Under the pieces are notes generated by a model. It saw only the letters and a program-made list of their open reading frames with translations. It was not told where the DNA came from and ran no database searches. Positions 1-6,578 of a stretch of 7,630 nucleotides of DNA are shown in pieces. The DNA lies in assembly GCA_947503365.1 (NCBI GenBank), contig CANNDT010000148.1:1-7630 (forward strand), in the 5' to 3' direction. A program made the position numbers and the translations under genes. Positions within the stretch are counted from its first letter, which is position 1; the number at the start of each line of letters is the position of its first letter. The stretch comes from CANNDT01 sp945876205 (GTDB lineage Bacteria; Acidobacteriota; Vicinamibacteria; Vicinamibacterales; UBA2999).

Positions 1-414
1 CTTGTCGACCTCGTGGCGCGGGTGGGTGAGCCGCGCGGCGAGGTCGCCGTCGGTCATCATCAGCAACAGGCCCTCGGAGTCGAAGTCGAGGCGGCCGACG
101 GGGTAGATATAGGCGCCTTGTCCGATCAGATCCATGATCGTGGGCCGTTTCTCGGGATCGCTCCGTGTGGTGACGTAGCCCTTGGGTTTGTAGAGGACGA
201 GGTAGCGGTCCTTGACGTCAAGCTTGATGCGGCGGCCATCGACCTTGATGGCGTCTTTCGAGGGATCAGCCTTGGTCCCAAGCGCGCGCACGGTCTCGCC
301 GTTCACGGTGACGCGGCCCTCGAGAATCATCTGTTCCGAGGCGCGCCTCGAGGCGACTCCCGCGGTCGAGAGAAGTTTTTGTAGGCGGACGCCGGGTCCC
401 GTGTCTCTGCTCAC
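1..414 (-). CDS. RsuA/RluB-family pseudouridine synthase, N-terminal 138 residues (partial at left edge)
   Basis: This gene encodes a 23S/16S rRNA-type pseudouridine synthase, which isomerises a specific uridine in ribosomal RNA. Reading leftwards from a GTG at 414, residues about 9-55 form an S4 RNA-binding domain (RLQKLLSTAGVASRR, then GRVTVNG). The catalytic domain follows with LVLYKPKGYVTT (about 72-83) and the family signature GRLDFDSEGLLLMMTDGDL (107-125), in which Asp110 is the expected catalytic aspartate. The C-terminal part lies outside the window. The GTG start overlaps the TGA stop of the upstream hydrolase by four bases (GTGA). I see no strong ribosome binding site, so translation is probably coupled to the hydrolase. 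The family is certain. The choice between RluB, RluE/F and RsuA cannot be made from this fragment. Confidence 0.93.
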   Translation of the reverse strand, partial: MSRDTGPGVRLQKLLSTAGVASRRASEQMILEGRVTVNGETVRALGTKADPSKDAIKVDGRRIKLDVKDRYLVLYKPKGYVTTRSDPEKRPTIMDLIGQGAYIYPVGRLDFDSEGLLLMMTDGDLAARLTHPRHEVDK

Positions 415-1619
415 TGGTTCATTATGCCGCGCCAGAAACGCATCAGCCGCCAAACTTCGGTCAGGCTCGGCGTACGGTTGACCTCGGCGTGGGTAATCAG
501 GCCGCTCAAGAGGCCCGTCACCTGCGCCTTGCCCCGCAGGTGCTCCGCCAGCAGCACCGTTTCCATCGACGGAATCACGTTATCGTCGACGCCGTGAAGC
601 AAGAGCACCGGCCCGAGCGGCGGGGCCGCGCGTTCGGCCGACAGCGCCGGCATGCCTTCGTAGTCCTTGAGGCCGTCGGCGATCGGTAGCAGGATCGGCC
701 CCAGCTTGTCGACCGCACGATCGTTGACGTAGGTCATCAGCGTGCGTGACGGCTCCGGCAACGTCACGGCATATGCCTTCATCTCGTCGAACACCTTGAG
801 CGCGGCGGCCTGATCGGTCATCGCCAGCGACGAAGCCAGCAGGAAGCCGTCGATGCCGCGGCTGAGCGCCGCGACTTGATCGGCGGGCACCACGCGGTCC
901 GCCAGGCTGAGCAGCACCACGGCCACGCCGTAGTCGTGGGGGGGATGCACGCCGACGTGATCGGCGCCGACGACGGCCGAACTCTGCTTCGCCCGTTCGA
1001 GATCGCCGAGCACCTGCCCTGAACAGAGGTAATGCATCACGCGGGCGAGGTCACCGTGACCGCCGAACGACAGCACGAACGCGACATGGTCGCGAATGGA
1101 CGGCCGGCCGGCGGCCACGATTGACAGGCCGCCGGAAAAGCTAATGCCCAGTAGCCCGACCTTGCCGTCGGGCGCGTACTGTTTCTGCGCGCTGGCCCAG
1201 ATCACGGCGTCTTCAATCACGTCGGTGACTTGCGGTGTGATTTTGAACTTCTGGAGGTCCGGTGCGGCAATCGTCAGCACGCCGAAGCCGGTCGCCGCCA
1301 GGTCTTCAGCGAGCCCCACTAGGCGGGCTTCCTCGATGCCGTCGCGGTGAACGCCGGGCATCAGCAAGATCGTGCGCCGGATCGTCCCGCCCGGCCGATA
1401 GAAGCGCGCGGGGACGTCGCCGGTCCGCGTCGGGACCGCGAAGACCTCCTCGCGGGTGACGTCGACGGCCCGCCACGCGGCCACGGTGGCCGGCGCGCCG
1501 GGCAGGTCGGCGGCGCGGATGATGAAGCCGAGCGCATCGAGGTAGGGGAGCGACAGCCAGTCGCCCACCACCAGCAACGCGACGACCATCGCCGCCTTGC
1601 TGCGGCGCGAGAGAATCAC
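411..1619 (-). CDS. Membrane-anchored alpha/beta hydrolase, dienelactone-hydrolase/esterase-like
   Basis: This is a serine hydrolase of the alpha/beta fold with unknown substrate. Numbered from the 1619 start, a positively charged stretch (ILSRRSK) precedes a hydrophobic segment at about 11-35, which suggests a signal anchor or uncleaved signal peptide. Visible fold elements are an oxyanion-region strand ILLMPGVHRDG (about 84-94), a nucleophile elbow GLLGISFSGG (about 155-164, candidate Ser160), an acid loop LLHGVDDNVIPS (about 340-351) and a candidate catalytic His in LITHAEV (about His377). The elbow reads G-x-S-x-S-G-G rather than the usual G-x-S-x-G. No ATG precedes the hydrophobic segment: 1655, 1634 and 1619 are all GTG, and the first ATG is at 1589 with a weak AAGG upstream. 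I chose 1619 because it gives a sensible basic N-terminus. It looks intact and overlaps the pseudouridine synthase start by four bases. Confidence 0.82.
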   Translation of the reverse strand: MILSRRSKAAMVVALLVVGDWLSLPYLDALGFIIRAADLPGAPATVAAWRAVDVTREEVFAVPTRTGDVPARFYRPGGTIRRTILLMPGVHRDGIEEARLVGLAEDLAATGFGVLTIAAPDLQKFKITPQVTDVIEDAVIWASAQKQYAPDGKVGLLGISFSGGLSIVAAGRPSIRDHVAFVLSFGGHGDLARVMHYLCSGQVLGDLERAKQSSAVVGADHVGVHPPHDYGVAVVLLSLADRVVPADQVAALSRGIDGFLLASSLAMTDQAAALKVFDEMKAYAVTLPEPSRTLMTYVNDRAVDKLGPILLPIADGLKDYEGMPALSAERAAPPLGPVLLLHGVDDNVIPSMETVLLAEHLRGKAQVTGLLSGLITHAEVNRTPSLTEVWRLMRFWRGIMNQ

Positions 1620-1658
1620 GGCGGAATGGTACACCGGACAGCCAGGGGCTCGCACAGT

Positions 1659-1698
1659 GGTTCAAGTACGCGGTTCAAACCCAACGGTTCAACTACGC
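1659..1698. repeat. Three short GGTTCAA direct repeats
   Basis: GGTTCAA occurs at 1659, 1672 and 1686. The first and third copies extend to GGTTCAAGTACGC and GGTTCAACTACGC, which match at 12 of 13 positions. They lie just upstream of the hydrolase start, in the roughly 200-base gap before the transposase remnant. I found no gene in that gap. The spacing of 13-14 bases is not obviously that of a known operator. They could be a small tandem duplication or protein binding sites. Confidence 0.45.
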
Positions 1699-1827
1699 AG
1701 ATTCTTCGTTGCTGTGCGGCGCGTGGTGTCGCCATTTCTGCGACCGACCACCGGCGACCGCGGGGGCGATTCCGGCGTAAGTCGTTGATGCCACAGCGCT
1801 CGACCACTAGGCACGAGCCTTGCGTCT

Positions 1828-2190
1828 GTGCGGAGTGTGGCGAGTGCTTCATTCACCTATCAGCCGTGTCGGTCCGAGCAGGGCGCCCTGCACCAACTGG
1901 TGCGCGACCATTTCGAGACCTTCCGCGCGCAGGCGGCGCACCTGCGCGACGGGATTCGCGCGGTTCCGGTGTTCGGACTGCCGGCTCGATCGGCTGGTGC
2001 CGTTCTCGTGCAAGGGGCGCGGGTTCTGTCCGAGCTGTGGCGGTCGCCGCATGACCGATCGTGCCGCGCACCTGGTCGATCACGTGTTCCCGGACGTCCC
2101 GATCCGTCAATTCGTCCTGCCCCTGCCCCCCGCGTCTTCGCTACCTGCTGGCGTGGGACCACACGCTCTGCCGGGCCGCGGTCTGGCTGT
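1828..2190 (+). pseudogene. IS91-family transposase remnant (zinc-binding N-terminal part, frameshifted and truncated)
   Basis: This is the N-terminal third of an IS91-type (rolling-circle, HUH) transposase, broken across three reading frames. From GTG at 1828, frame 1 gives TYQPCRSEQGALHQLVRDHF and a stretch ending LRDG near 1953. Frame 2 then gives FARFRCSDC, FSCKGRGFCPSCGGRR and DRAAHLVDHVFPDVPIRQF up to about 2133; the Cys pairs match the IS91 zinc-binding domain. Frame 0 then gives RLRYLLAWDHTLCRAAV up to about 2187. From knowledge of the family, a block of roughly 25 residues is missing at the first junction. The catalytic HUH and tyrosine regions are wholly absent, because the sequence runs into the neighbouring minus-strand ORF. 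It cannot encode an active enzyme. I could not recognise element ends. Confidence 0.85.
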
Positions 2191-2217
2191 GGATGGGCCC
2201 TGTCGGGCATGGATACG

Positions 2218-2670
2218 TCATGGCCCTGTGCGACTCGCACGGCGGAGGCGGGCACGGAGGCTTTCGAGTTGCTCGAAGAGCTCCGGTGCCTCCTTGAGTT
2301 CGAGCAGCGAGCGCAGTTGTTCGTGGAGGTAAGGCCAGTCGAGCGTCTCATCACCTTGGCGCACGATAGTCATTTCGACGCCACCCTTGGTCTGCAGCAG
2401 CAGCACGCGGCGCGTTTGTGCGAACTCGCGTGCCCGAGGAATGCGCGGTTCGACCCAATTGAGTGCCAGCAGCGCGTCAATGGACGGCGCCTCGGTGCCG
2501 AGGCCCGTAAACAGCGTGAGATCCACGTCGGCGGTCACTCGCGGCTCACTCCATTTCTGCACGGCCAGGCCGCCGATGAAACAAAAGCGCCAACCCCTGC
2601 CGCGATAGAACTCCTGCAGTTTCAGTGCAGTGTCGAGCACGTCATTCGAAATGATGTCGTCGTGTGGCAT
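2218..2670 (-). CDS. Nucleotidyltransferase-fold protein with apparent internal deletion (150 aa)
   Basis: The N-terminal half carries the nucleotidyltransferase core FCFIGGLAVQKW (29-40) and RVTADVDLTLF (44-54), with Asp48 and Asp50 as metal-binding candidates. This resembles stand-alone or AbiEii/MNT-type nucleotidyltransferases. After strand RRVLLLQTKGGV (87-98) the protein jumps straight to IVRQGDETLDWPYLHEQLR (102-120), a C-terminal helical stretch. In related proteins these parts are separated by some 50-60 residues that include a third acidic strand and an 'MKA..RP.DW.D' segment. I therefore infer an in-frame deletion near residues 98-102 and probable loss of activity. The ATG at 2670 has a good GGTGAG ribosome binding site. 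The gene diverges from the DUF3810 pseudogene and ends against the IS91 remnant. No intact toxin or antitoxin partner is visible. Confidence 0.72.
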   Translation of the reverse strand: MPHDDIISNDVLDTALKLQEFYRGRGWRFCFIGGLAVQKWSEPRVTADVDLTLFTGLGTEAPSIDALLALNWVEPRIPRAREFAQTRRVLLLQTKGGVEMTIVRQGDETLDWPYLHEQLRSLLELKEAPELFEQLESLRARLRRASRTGP

Positions 2671-3776
2671 GCGCGCTCACCGGCGTCCGCGGGCGTGGCG
2701 CTGTTCCCTTGGGCGGCGCCAGTCGCCGAGCGTTTCTACGCGCGCTAGATCTACCCCGTCATCCAGGCCAATCTCACGGCGCTGTCGAATCGCACGTCGC
2801 TCGCGTTGTTCGACCTCACATTGTCGTTAACGATCCTCGGGTTGATCGGCGGATGGATCTTCTGGCTTCGACGTGCGCGGCGAGAGCGATCGCCCAAGCC
2901 GATCGGCCGGGGGCTGTTCGCCACTCTCGTGGGCGCGGCAATCGTGTACCTGTGATTTGTGGCTGCGTGGGGTTTCAACTACGCGCGGCCACCACTGGAG
3001 ACGATGGTCCCGTACGACGCGTCGCGGGTGACGCCAAGCGCGGTTCGCCTATTGACGGAGCACGCGGTGCGTGAAGCCAATCGCACGCACGCCGCCGCAC
3101 ATGCCGCTGGCTTTCCAGCACTGCACGACTCGCCGCGGCCACTGGTCGACGCGCTGCACCAGGTGGAACGTGAACTCGGCCGGCCGCGACCGACCATCGT
3201 CGCGCAGCCCCAGACGTCGTGGCTATCGCCGTTCTTTCGCGCCTCAGGTGTCAGCGGCATGCAGGCGCCGTTTATCTTGAGACGCTGCTCAATCCGGATC
3301 TCACCGGACCCGAGCGCCCGATCGTGCTCGCGCACGAGTGGGCGCACTGGTCGGGGTAAGCGCCGGAATCGGATGCAAGCTTTGTCGGCTATCTCGCGGC
3401 CCTGCGCGCCGGCTCCGCGGCCGAATACAGCGCGTGGCTGGAACTGGTCTCGGAGTCAGCTAACCAACTGCAGCCGATCACGCAGCGGCTGGTCCTGCAG
3501 AAGCTCGACGCCGGTCCACAAGGGGACCAGGAGGCGATCCGCCAGCGTCTCGAGGCCCTGGTGCAACCTGTGGAGCGCGCCGCGTGGTCCACGTATGGCC
3601 AGATGTTGAAGTCACAAGGGGTCGAAAAGGGCGTACAGAGTTACAGTCGAGTGATTCAATTGCTCATTGGTATCGACGTCTTGAAAGTACAGCGTCGATT
3701 GACACGCGCGCAACATCGATGTCAGCATCACTCGCAACATGAGGGCGCGCTGCGGCAGTTTAATCTTCGCCAGTGA
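2662..3776 (+). pseudogene. DUF3810-family membrane metallopeptidase-like gene, inactivated
   Basis: This is a multi-lesion relic of a DUF3810 (PF12725) protein, a membrane family of unknown function with an HExxH motif. Frame 1 reads VAERFYAR, then a TAG stop (2746-2748), then IYPVIQANLTALSN and a membrane segment near 2800-2870. A second membrane segment ends GAAIVYL, followed by a TGA stop (2953-2955, probably a former Trp codon) and FVAAWGFNYARPPLE. The reading continues through SWLSPFFRASGVSGMQAPF and shifts frame at about 3271-3279. Frame 0 then gives ETLLNPDL, LAHEWAHWSG with the HEWAH motif at 3333-3347, a TAA stop (3357-3359, probably former TAC), and SAWLELVSESANQL through SYSRVIQLLIG near 3671. 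Frame 0 stays open to 3776, but its last 35 residues do not look like the family. The original start is unclear; GTG at 2662 is only the left limit of the open frame. Confidence 0.85.
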
Positions 3777-4545
3777 GTATTGCGTCGCCGCGATCATCGT
3801 CGCGGCGCTCGCGCCGTCCTCGGCACAGGCGCAGACCACGCCGACCCAGTCGCCAGCGGCGGCAACGACGAGTCCGCCCCACACCTTTTCGGGCTCGGCC
3901 ACCGTCGGAGCCTCCTTGGAAACCGGGCGAACGGACTTGACCGGCGTCCAGCTGCAGTTCGAAGGCAAACGGCCCTACTCAACGACCGGCGGCTTCAACG
4001 TGGTGTTCAGCTATGCCTACGCCACGACCGTTCCGCCAGGACAAACCGGCCGCCTGACGGTCGCGGACCGCCTCACCGCCACCTTCGGCGTCACGCAGCC
4101 CGTCGGCAAGCGGCTCGTCATGATGCTTCAGTCACAGGCGCTGCGCGACCCGGTCGCGAAAATCCGCTACCGGATCGGGGAAATGGCGGGCCTCGGCGTC
4201 CGGCTCGGAGACAAGCGCGTGCAGGTACGATTGGTGCCAGGCTTGGCGTTCCTCAAGGACGACGTGCACCTGATCGACGCCAGATTCAAAGTCCACTACG
4301 GCCTGTACGAGGACATCACCGCGACGATCACGCCGGCGTGGACCTTTGCGCATTATCTGAGCGTCTCGCGGAACGTCTCGGACCCTCACGACTCCATCAT
4401 GGCCCTCGAGGCGAAGCTCACCGGGGCCGTCACCCGCCGCCTGTCGATCCAGTTGTCCTACCAGTACAACTACGAGGAGCGGCTGCCGCCCGGCGTGGCA
4501 CCCGAGTCTCAGAAGACGACGGCGGGCCTGCAAATCAAGTTCTAG
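3739..4545 (+). CDS. DUF481/YdiY-like outer-membrane beta-barrel protein
   Basis: This is a 268-residue secreted protein predicted to form an outer-membrane beta-barrel. The N-terminus has a hydrophobic segment (about 15-26) and a signal-peptidase I-like site AQA-QT after residue 31. A Pro/Ser/Thr-rich linker runs from about 32 to 48. The barrel begins at about 50 with SGSATVGASLETGRTDLTGV, the pattern of DUF481 ('salt-induced outer membrane protein') strands. It continues as alternating strands to the C-terminal pair LSIQLSYQYNYEERL and TTAGLQIKF, ending in Phe as expected for Bam-assembled barrels. The function is unknown; roles in envelope stress are only suggested for relatives. The ATG has no clear ribosome binding site. 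A perfect TTGACA lies at 3699-3704, but no convincing -10 follows. The reading frame has no lesions although decayed genes flank it on both sides. Confidence 0.8.
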   Translation: MRARCGSLIFASEYCVAAIIVAALAPSSAQAQTTPTQSPAAATTSPPHTFSGSATVGASLETGRTDLTGVQLQFEGKRPYSTTGGFNVVFSYAYATTVPPGQTGRLTVADRLTATFGVTQPVGKRLVMMLQSQALRDPVAKIRYRIGEMAGLGVRLGDKRVQVRLVPGLAFLKDDVHLIDARFKVHYGLYEDITATITPAWTFAHYLSVSRNVSDPHDSIMALEAKLTGAVTRRLSIQLSYQYNYEERLPPGVAPESQKTTAGLQIKF

Positions 4546-5656
4546 CCCTCCTGCGCGGTGGTCGCCGCCATGCGGCACTCCACGTGGCTCGCGAATCAGG
4601 CGGGCCTGGGCACCGTGTGCCGTCGTCGGTGTTCGAAACTGAGCAGCGTCCCGCCGCCCTCGAAGTGCTCGATGAACAGCCGGTGTAGGCGATCGTCGCG
4701 AAGCGGTCGAACGTGGCAGCGAGGCCACGGGCCTCGGACGGGCTCGCGATGTCGACGGCTGCGAGCTGCCGCTCGACGGCGAAGCTCGACTGCAACTCCA
4801 CATCGGCCTGCACGAACATCGCCGACTGTTCCACGATTCTCGACAGCGGGCTCAGGCAGAACAGCACGATCGGGATCAGCTGGAACAGGGTCGTGCCGGC
4901 GCCCAGCTGATCGAACGACGGCAGCACGAACACGACGACATCCAGAATGAAGTAGGTCACCACGAACCCGAGCGTGATTACGGCGGCCCAATGCTCGCCC
5001 GCCGCGGCGAGCAGGGTTCCCGCCGCTTGCGACAGCGTGCGATAGGCGCCGATCACGGCCGCGCTCTTCCGGCTGTTCAGCCGCAGCTCCTTGCTGCCAT
5101 GAATGATGTCGCCGACGGCGTCGAGCAGCTCTGCCTGCCGGGCGGCAGCTTCCTGAAGCGTGCGGTGGAAGTTCTTGTCGATCCGCAGGTACCACAGAAT
5201 CCCCACGACCACGCCCCCGGCGAACACCAGTAAGGCCGTCGTCGAGAGGTAGGCCAAGTACAGCAGCGAGACGACCAACAGGATGGTCTGCTGGAAACAG
5301 TCCACCAGAATCGGAAACGTGTCGGACAGATGGTTCGTCTGCTGCGTCAGCATCGAGCTCAGCTCACCGCGGCGGACTTGGTCGACGAGGTCCAGCCGCA
5401 GTTGCTTGAGCAGACGCGTCACGATGGCGTTGGCGCGAGTCAGCGCAATTTTCTGGCACACGAGATACACCGCGAAGGTGCCGAGAAACGCCAGCCACCA
5501 CGACCAAGTCGGCCGCTGTCCGTTCGCTGCCAGGCCGGCGGCGCCGTAGACGATCACCACGAGCAGCGCGTTCGATATCCCCGCAACGCTGGTGAGCAAG
5601 ACGAGCCACCATCGTTCCTTGCGGGTGGTGTGCTGGAGGAAGGCGATGATGTGCAT
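4535..5656 (-). pseudogene. Cyclic-peptide-export ABC transporter, membrane domain only (ATPase domain lost)
   Basis: This is the membrane domain of a SyrD/PvdE-like exporter (the cyclic peptide transporter type of ABC protein). From ATG at 5656 the protein has hydrophobic segments at about 17-40, 52-75, 120-135, 138-157, 222-246 and 256-276. Family-like cytoplasmic stretches are LTRANAIVTRLLKQLRLDL, RQAELLDAVGDIIHGSKELR and SRIVEQSAMFVQADV. Recognisable sequence stops at FDRFATIAYTG (about residue 326, near 4679), exactly where the linker should lead into the ATPase domain. The remaining 47 residues are low-complexity Arg/Ser/Pro sequence and contain no Walker A, signature or Walker B. The step from GELSSM to LTQQTNHL (99-110) looks short for the family and may mark a further small in-frame deletion. 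The ORF's 3' end overlaps the convergent beta-barrel gene by 11 bases. It lies about 20 bases downstream of a second, related relic. A functional exporter is unlikely unless the ATPase is supplied in trans. Confidence 0.82.
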
Positions 5657-5671
5657 GGTGCCGGTTGCTGG

Positions 5672-6371
5672 CTAGACCGCGGCAGGATCTCGGTGTAGAA
5701 GACCTCGCGGAAATGGACATCCTGATCCACCGCCTATTCGTCGAAGATATAGATCGGCCGCGCCTCGAGCAGGCTGACGATCATCGCCAAGCGTTTGCGC
5801 TGGCCGGTCGACAGATCGAGCGTCGTGAACCGGCCGTCGACGAACTCGACCTTTTCGTCCAACTCCATCCGCGTCCAGTTGCGGTTCGAGCCGGTGCACG
5901 TGCGCGAGGCCGATCTCGGCGCGGTTCAGCAGATGATTGGCCGACGCCAGGGCGGTAATCGGGCTGACGCAAAACATCGCGGCCGTCGCGACCTTGTAGA
6001 TGATGTCGGTATAGCCCTCATAGTAGACCGGCAGCACGAGGGTGATCACGCCGAGTAGTCCGTAGAGAAACGCGTTGCTGAACATCAGCAGCATGACACG
6101 CTGTCCGCCGACCGTCACGTCTTCCACTTCGAGGCGGTCGGCGACGTCGGTGAAGTGGCGATAGAGGGCGTCGTTCTTGTCCGCGTTGATCCGAATCTCC
6201 TGGAAGCCTTCGGTGAATCCGCGGAGGGCTTCGAGCATCTCCGCCTCGAGCGCGTGGACGGCGCCGAGCCCGCGGTTCAGCGATTCGCGACGCAGCCAGT
6301 TGGCAACGAGCGCGAGCCCTATCGCCGCCGTGATGATGACGAACGGGCGCGGGCTTCTGATCGACCATCAT
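5672..6371 (-). pseudogene. Second cyclic-peptide-export ABC transporter relic (N-terminal half and Walker A deleted, ATPase stop codon)
   Basis: This is a paralogue of the downstream transporter relic, in pieces. The start region is excellent: AGGAGA at 6376-6381 before ATGs at 6371 and 6368. That frame reads only MMVDQKPAPV before losing similarity. A shifted frame picks up late membrane-domain sequence at about 6345 (FVIITAAIGLALVANWLRR). It continues through EALRGFTEGFQEIRINADKN and two hydrophobic segments to HLLNRAEIGLAHVHRLE (about 5885). Another frame then carries the second half of the ATPase domain: MELDEKVEFVDGRFTTLDLS, signature LSTGQRKRLA (5800-5814 codes LSTGQ) and Walker B IYIFDE (5738-5755). 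A TAG stop follows at 5736-5734, where the family has DEW. After VDQDVHFREVFYTEILPR it breaks off at about 5680. About 150 residues are missing before the first segment and roughly 130, including Walker A, at the middle junction. These sizes are estimates from the family layout. Confidence 0.82.
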
Positions 6372-6375
6372 GAGC

Positions 6376-6381
6376 TCTCCT
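6376..6381 (-). promoter_or_regulatory. Ribosome binding site of the upstream ABC transporter relic
   Basis: On the minus strand, AGGAGA lies four bases before the ATG at 6371 and seven before the ATG at 6368. The seven-base spacing favours the second ATG. It is the best Shine-Dalgarno match I see in the window, although the gene behind it no longer reads through. Confidence 0.6.
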
Positions 6382-6420
6382 TTGGGAGGTGCGCGCCGCC
6401 AACCCACAGGTGACACTGCC

Positions 6421-6435
6421 GTAGGTTGCACCTAC
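6421..6435. repeat. Perfect inverted repeat GTAGGT-TGC-ACCTAC in the divergent intergenic region
   Basis: Six-base arms flank a three-base centre, about 50 bases before the transporter start and 145 before the synthase start. The location between divergent genes would suit an operator, or a small hairpin in the transporter leader RNA. The arms are short enough that chance cannot be excluded. Confidence 0.4.
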
Positions 6436-6514
6436 CGCCTTGTTCCTTGCCGCTGCGCGAGTTGACCCCAATTTGCGAATGGCATGACACTGGCGCGCGG
6501 ATTGTCAAAGCGGA

Positions 6515-6523
6515 TGGTAAACT
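6515..6523 (+). promoter_or_regulatory. Candidate extended -10 promoter for the asparagine synthase gene
   Basis: TGG followed by TAAACT forms a TGn-extended -10 hexamer, with four of six matches to TATAAT. It lies about 55 bases before the ATG at 6579. No -35 sits at the usual 17-base spacing; the nearest TTG-type hexamer, TTGTCA at 6502-6507, is too close. An extended -10 can work without a -35, so this is plausible but unproven. Confidence 0.33.
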
Positions 6524-6578
6524 GCCTCTTTCACGACCGTTACATGCGACACGGCATCGCGGTTCGTCAAGACATGAC

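Noticed and set aside
1668..1690. GGTTCAAACCC resembles a tRNA T-loop (B-box-like).
   Set aside because: The flanking bases do not form a five-pair T stem, and no acceptor or anticodon arm can be drawn around it on this strand.
1347..2054. A long plus-strand ORF (235 codons) across the hydrolase 5' end and the transposase remnant.
   Set aside because: It is Arg/Gly/Ala-rich, antisense to the hydrolase and in the wrong frame for the transposase, which is typical of shadow frames in GC-rich DNA.
1828..2748. A 306-codon plus-strand ORF read as one protein.
   Set aside because: It is an accidental fusion: its start is transposase frame 1, its middle is antisense to the nucleotidyltransferase, and its end is the first part of the DUF3810 relic.
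3699..3727. A perfect TTGACA as the -35 of a promoter for the beta-barrel gene.
   Set aside because: No acceptable -10 lies 16-18 bases downstream, and the ATG is only 34 bases away. It is mentioned under the gene but not called.
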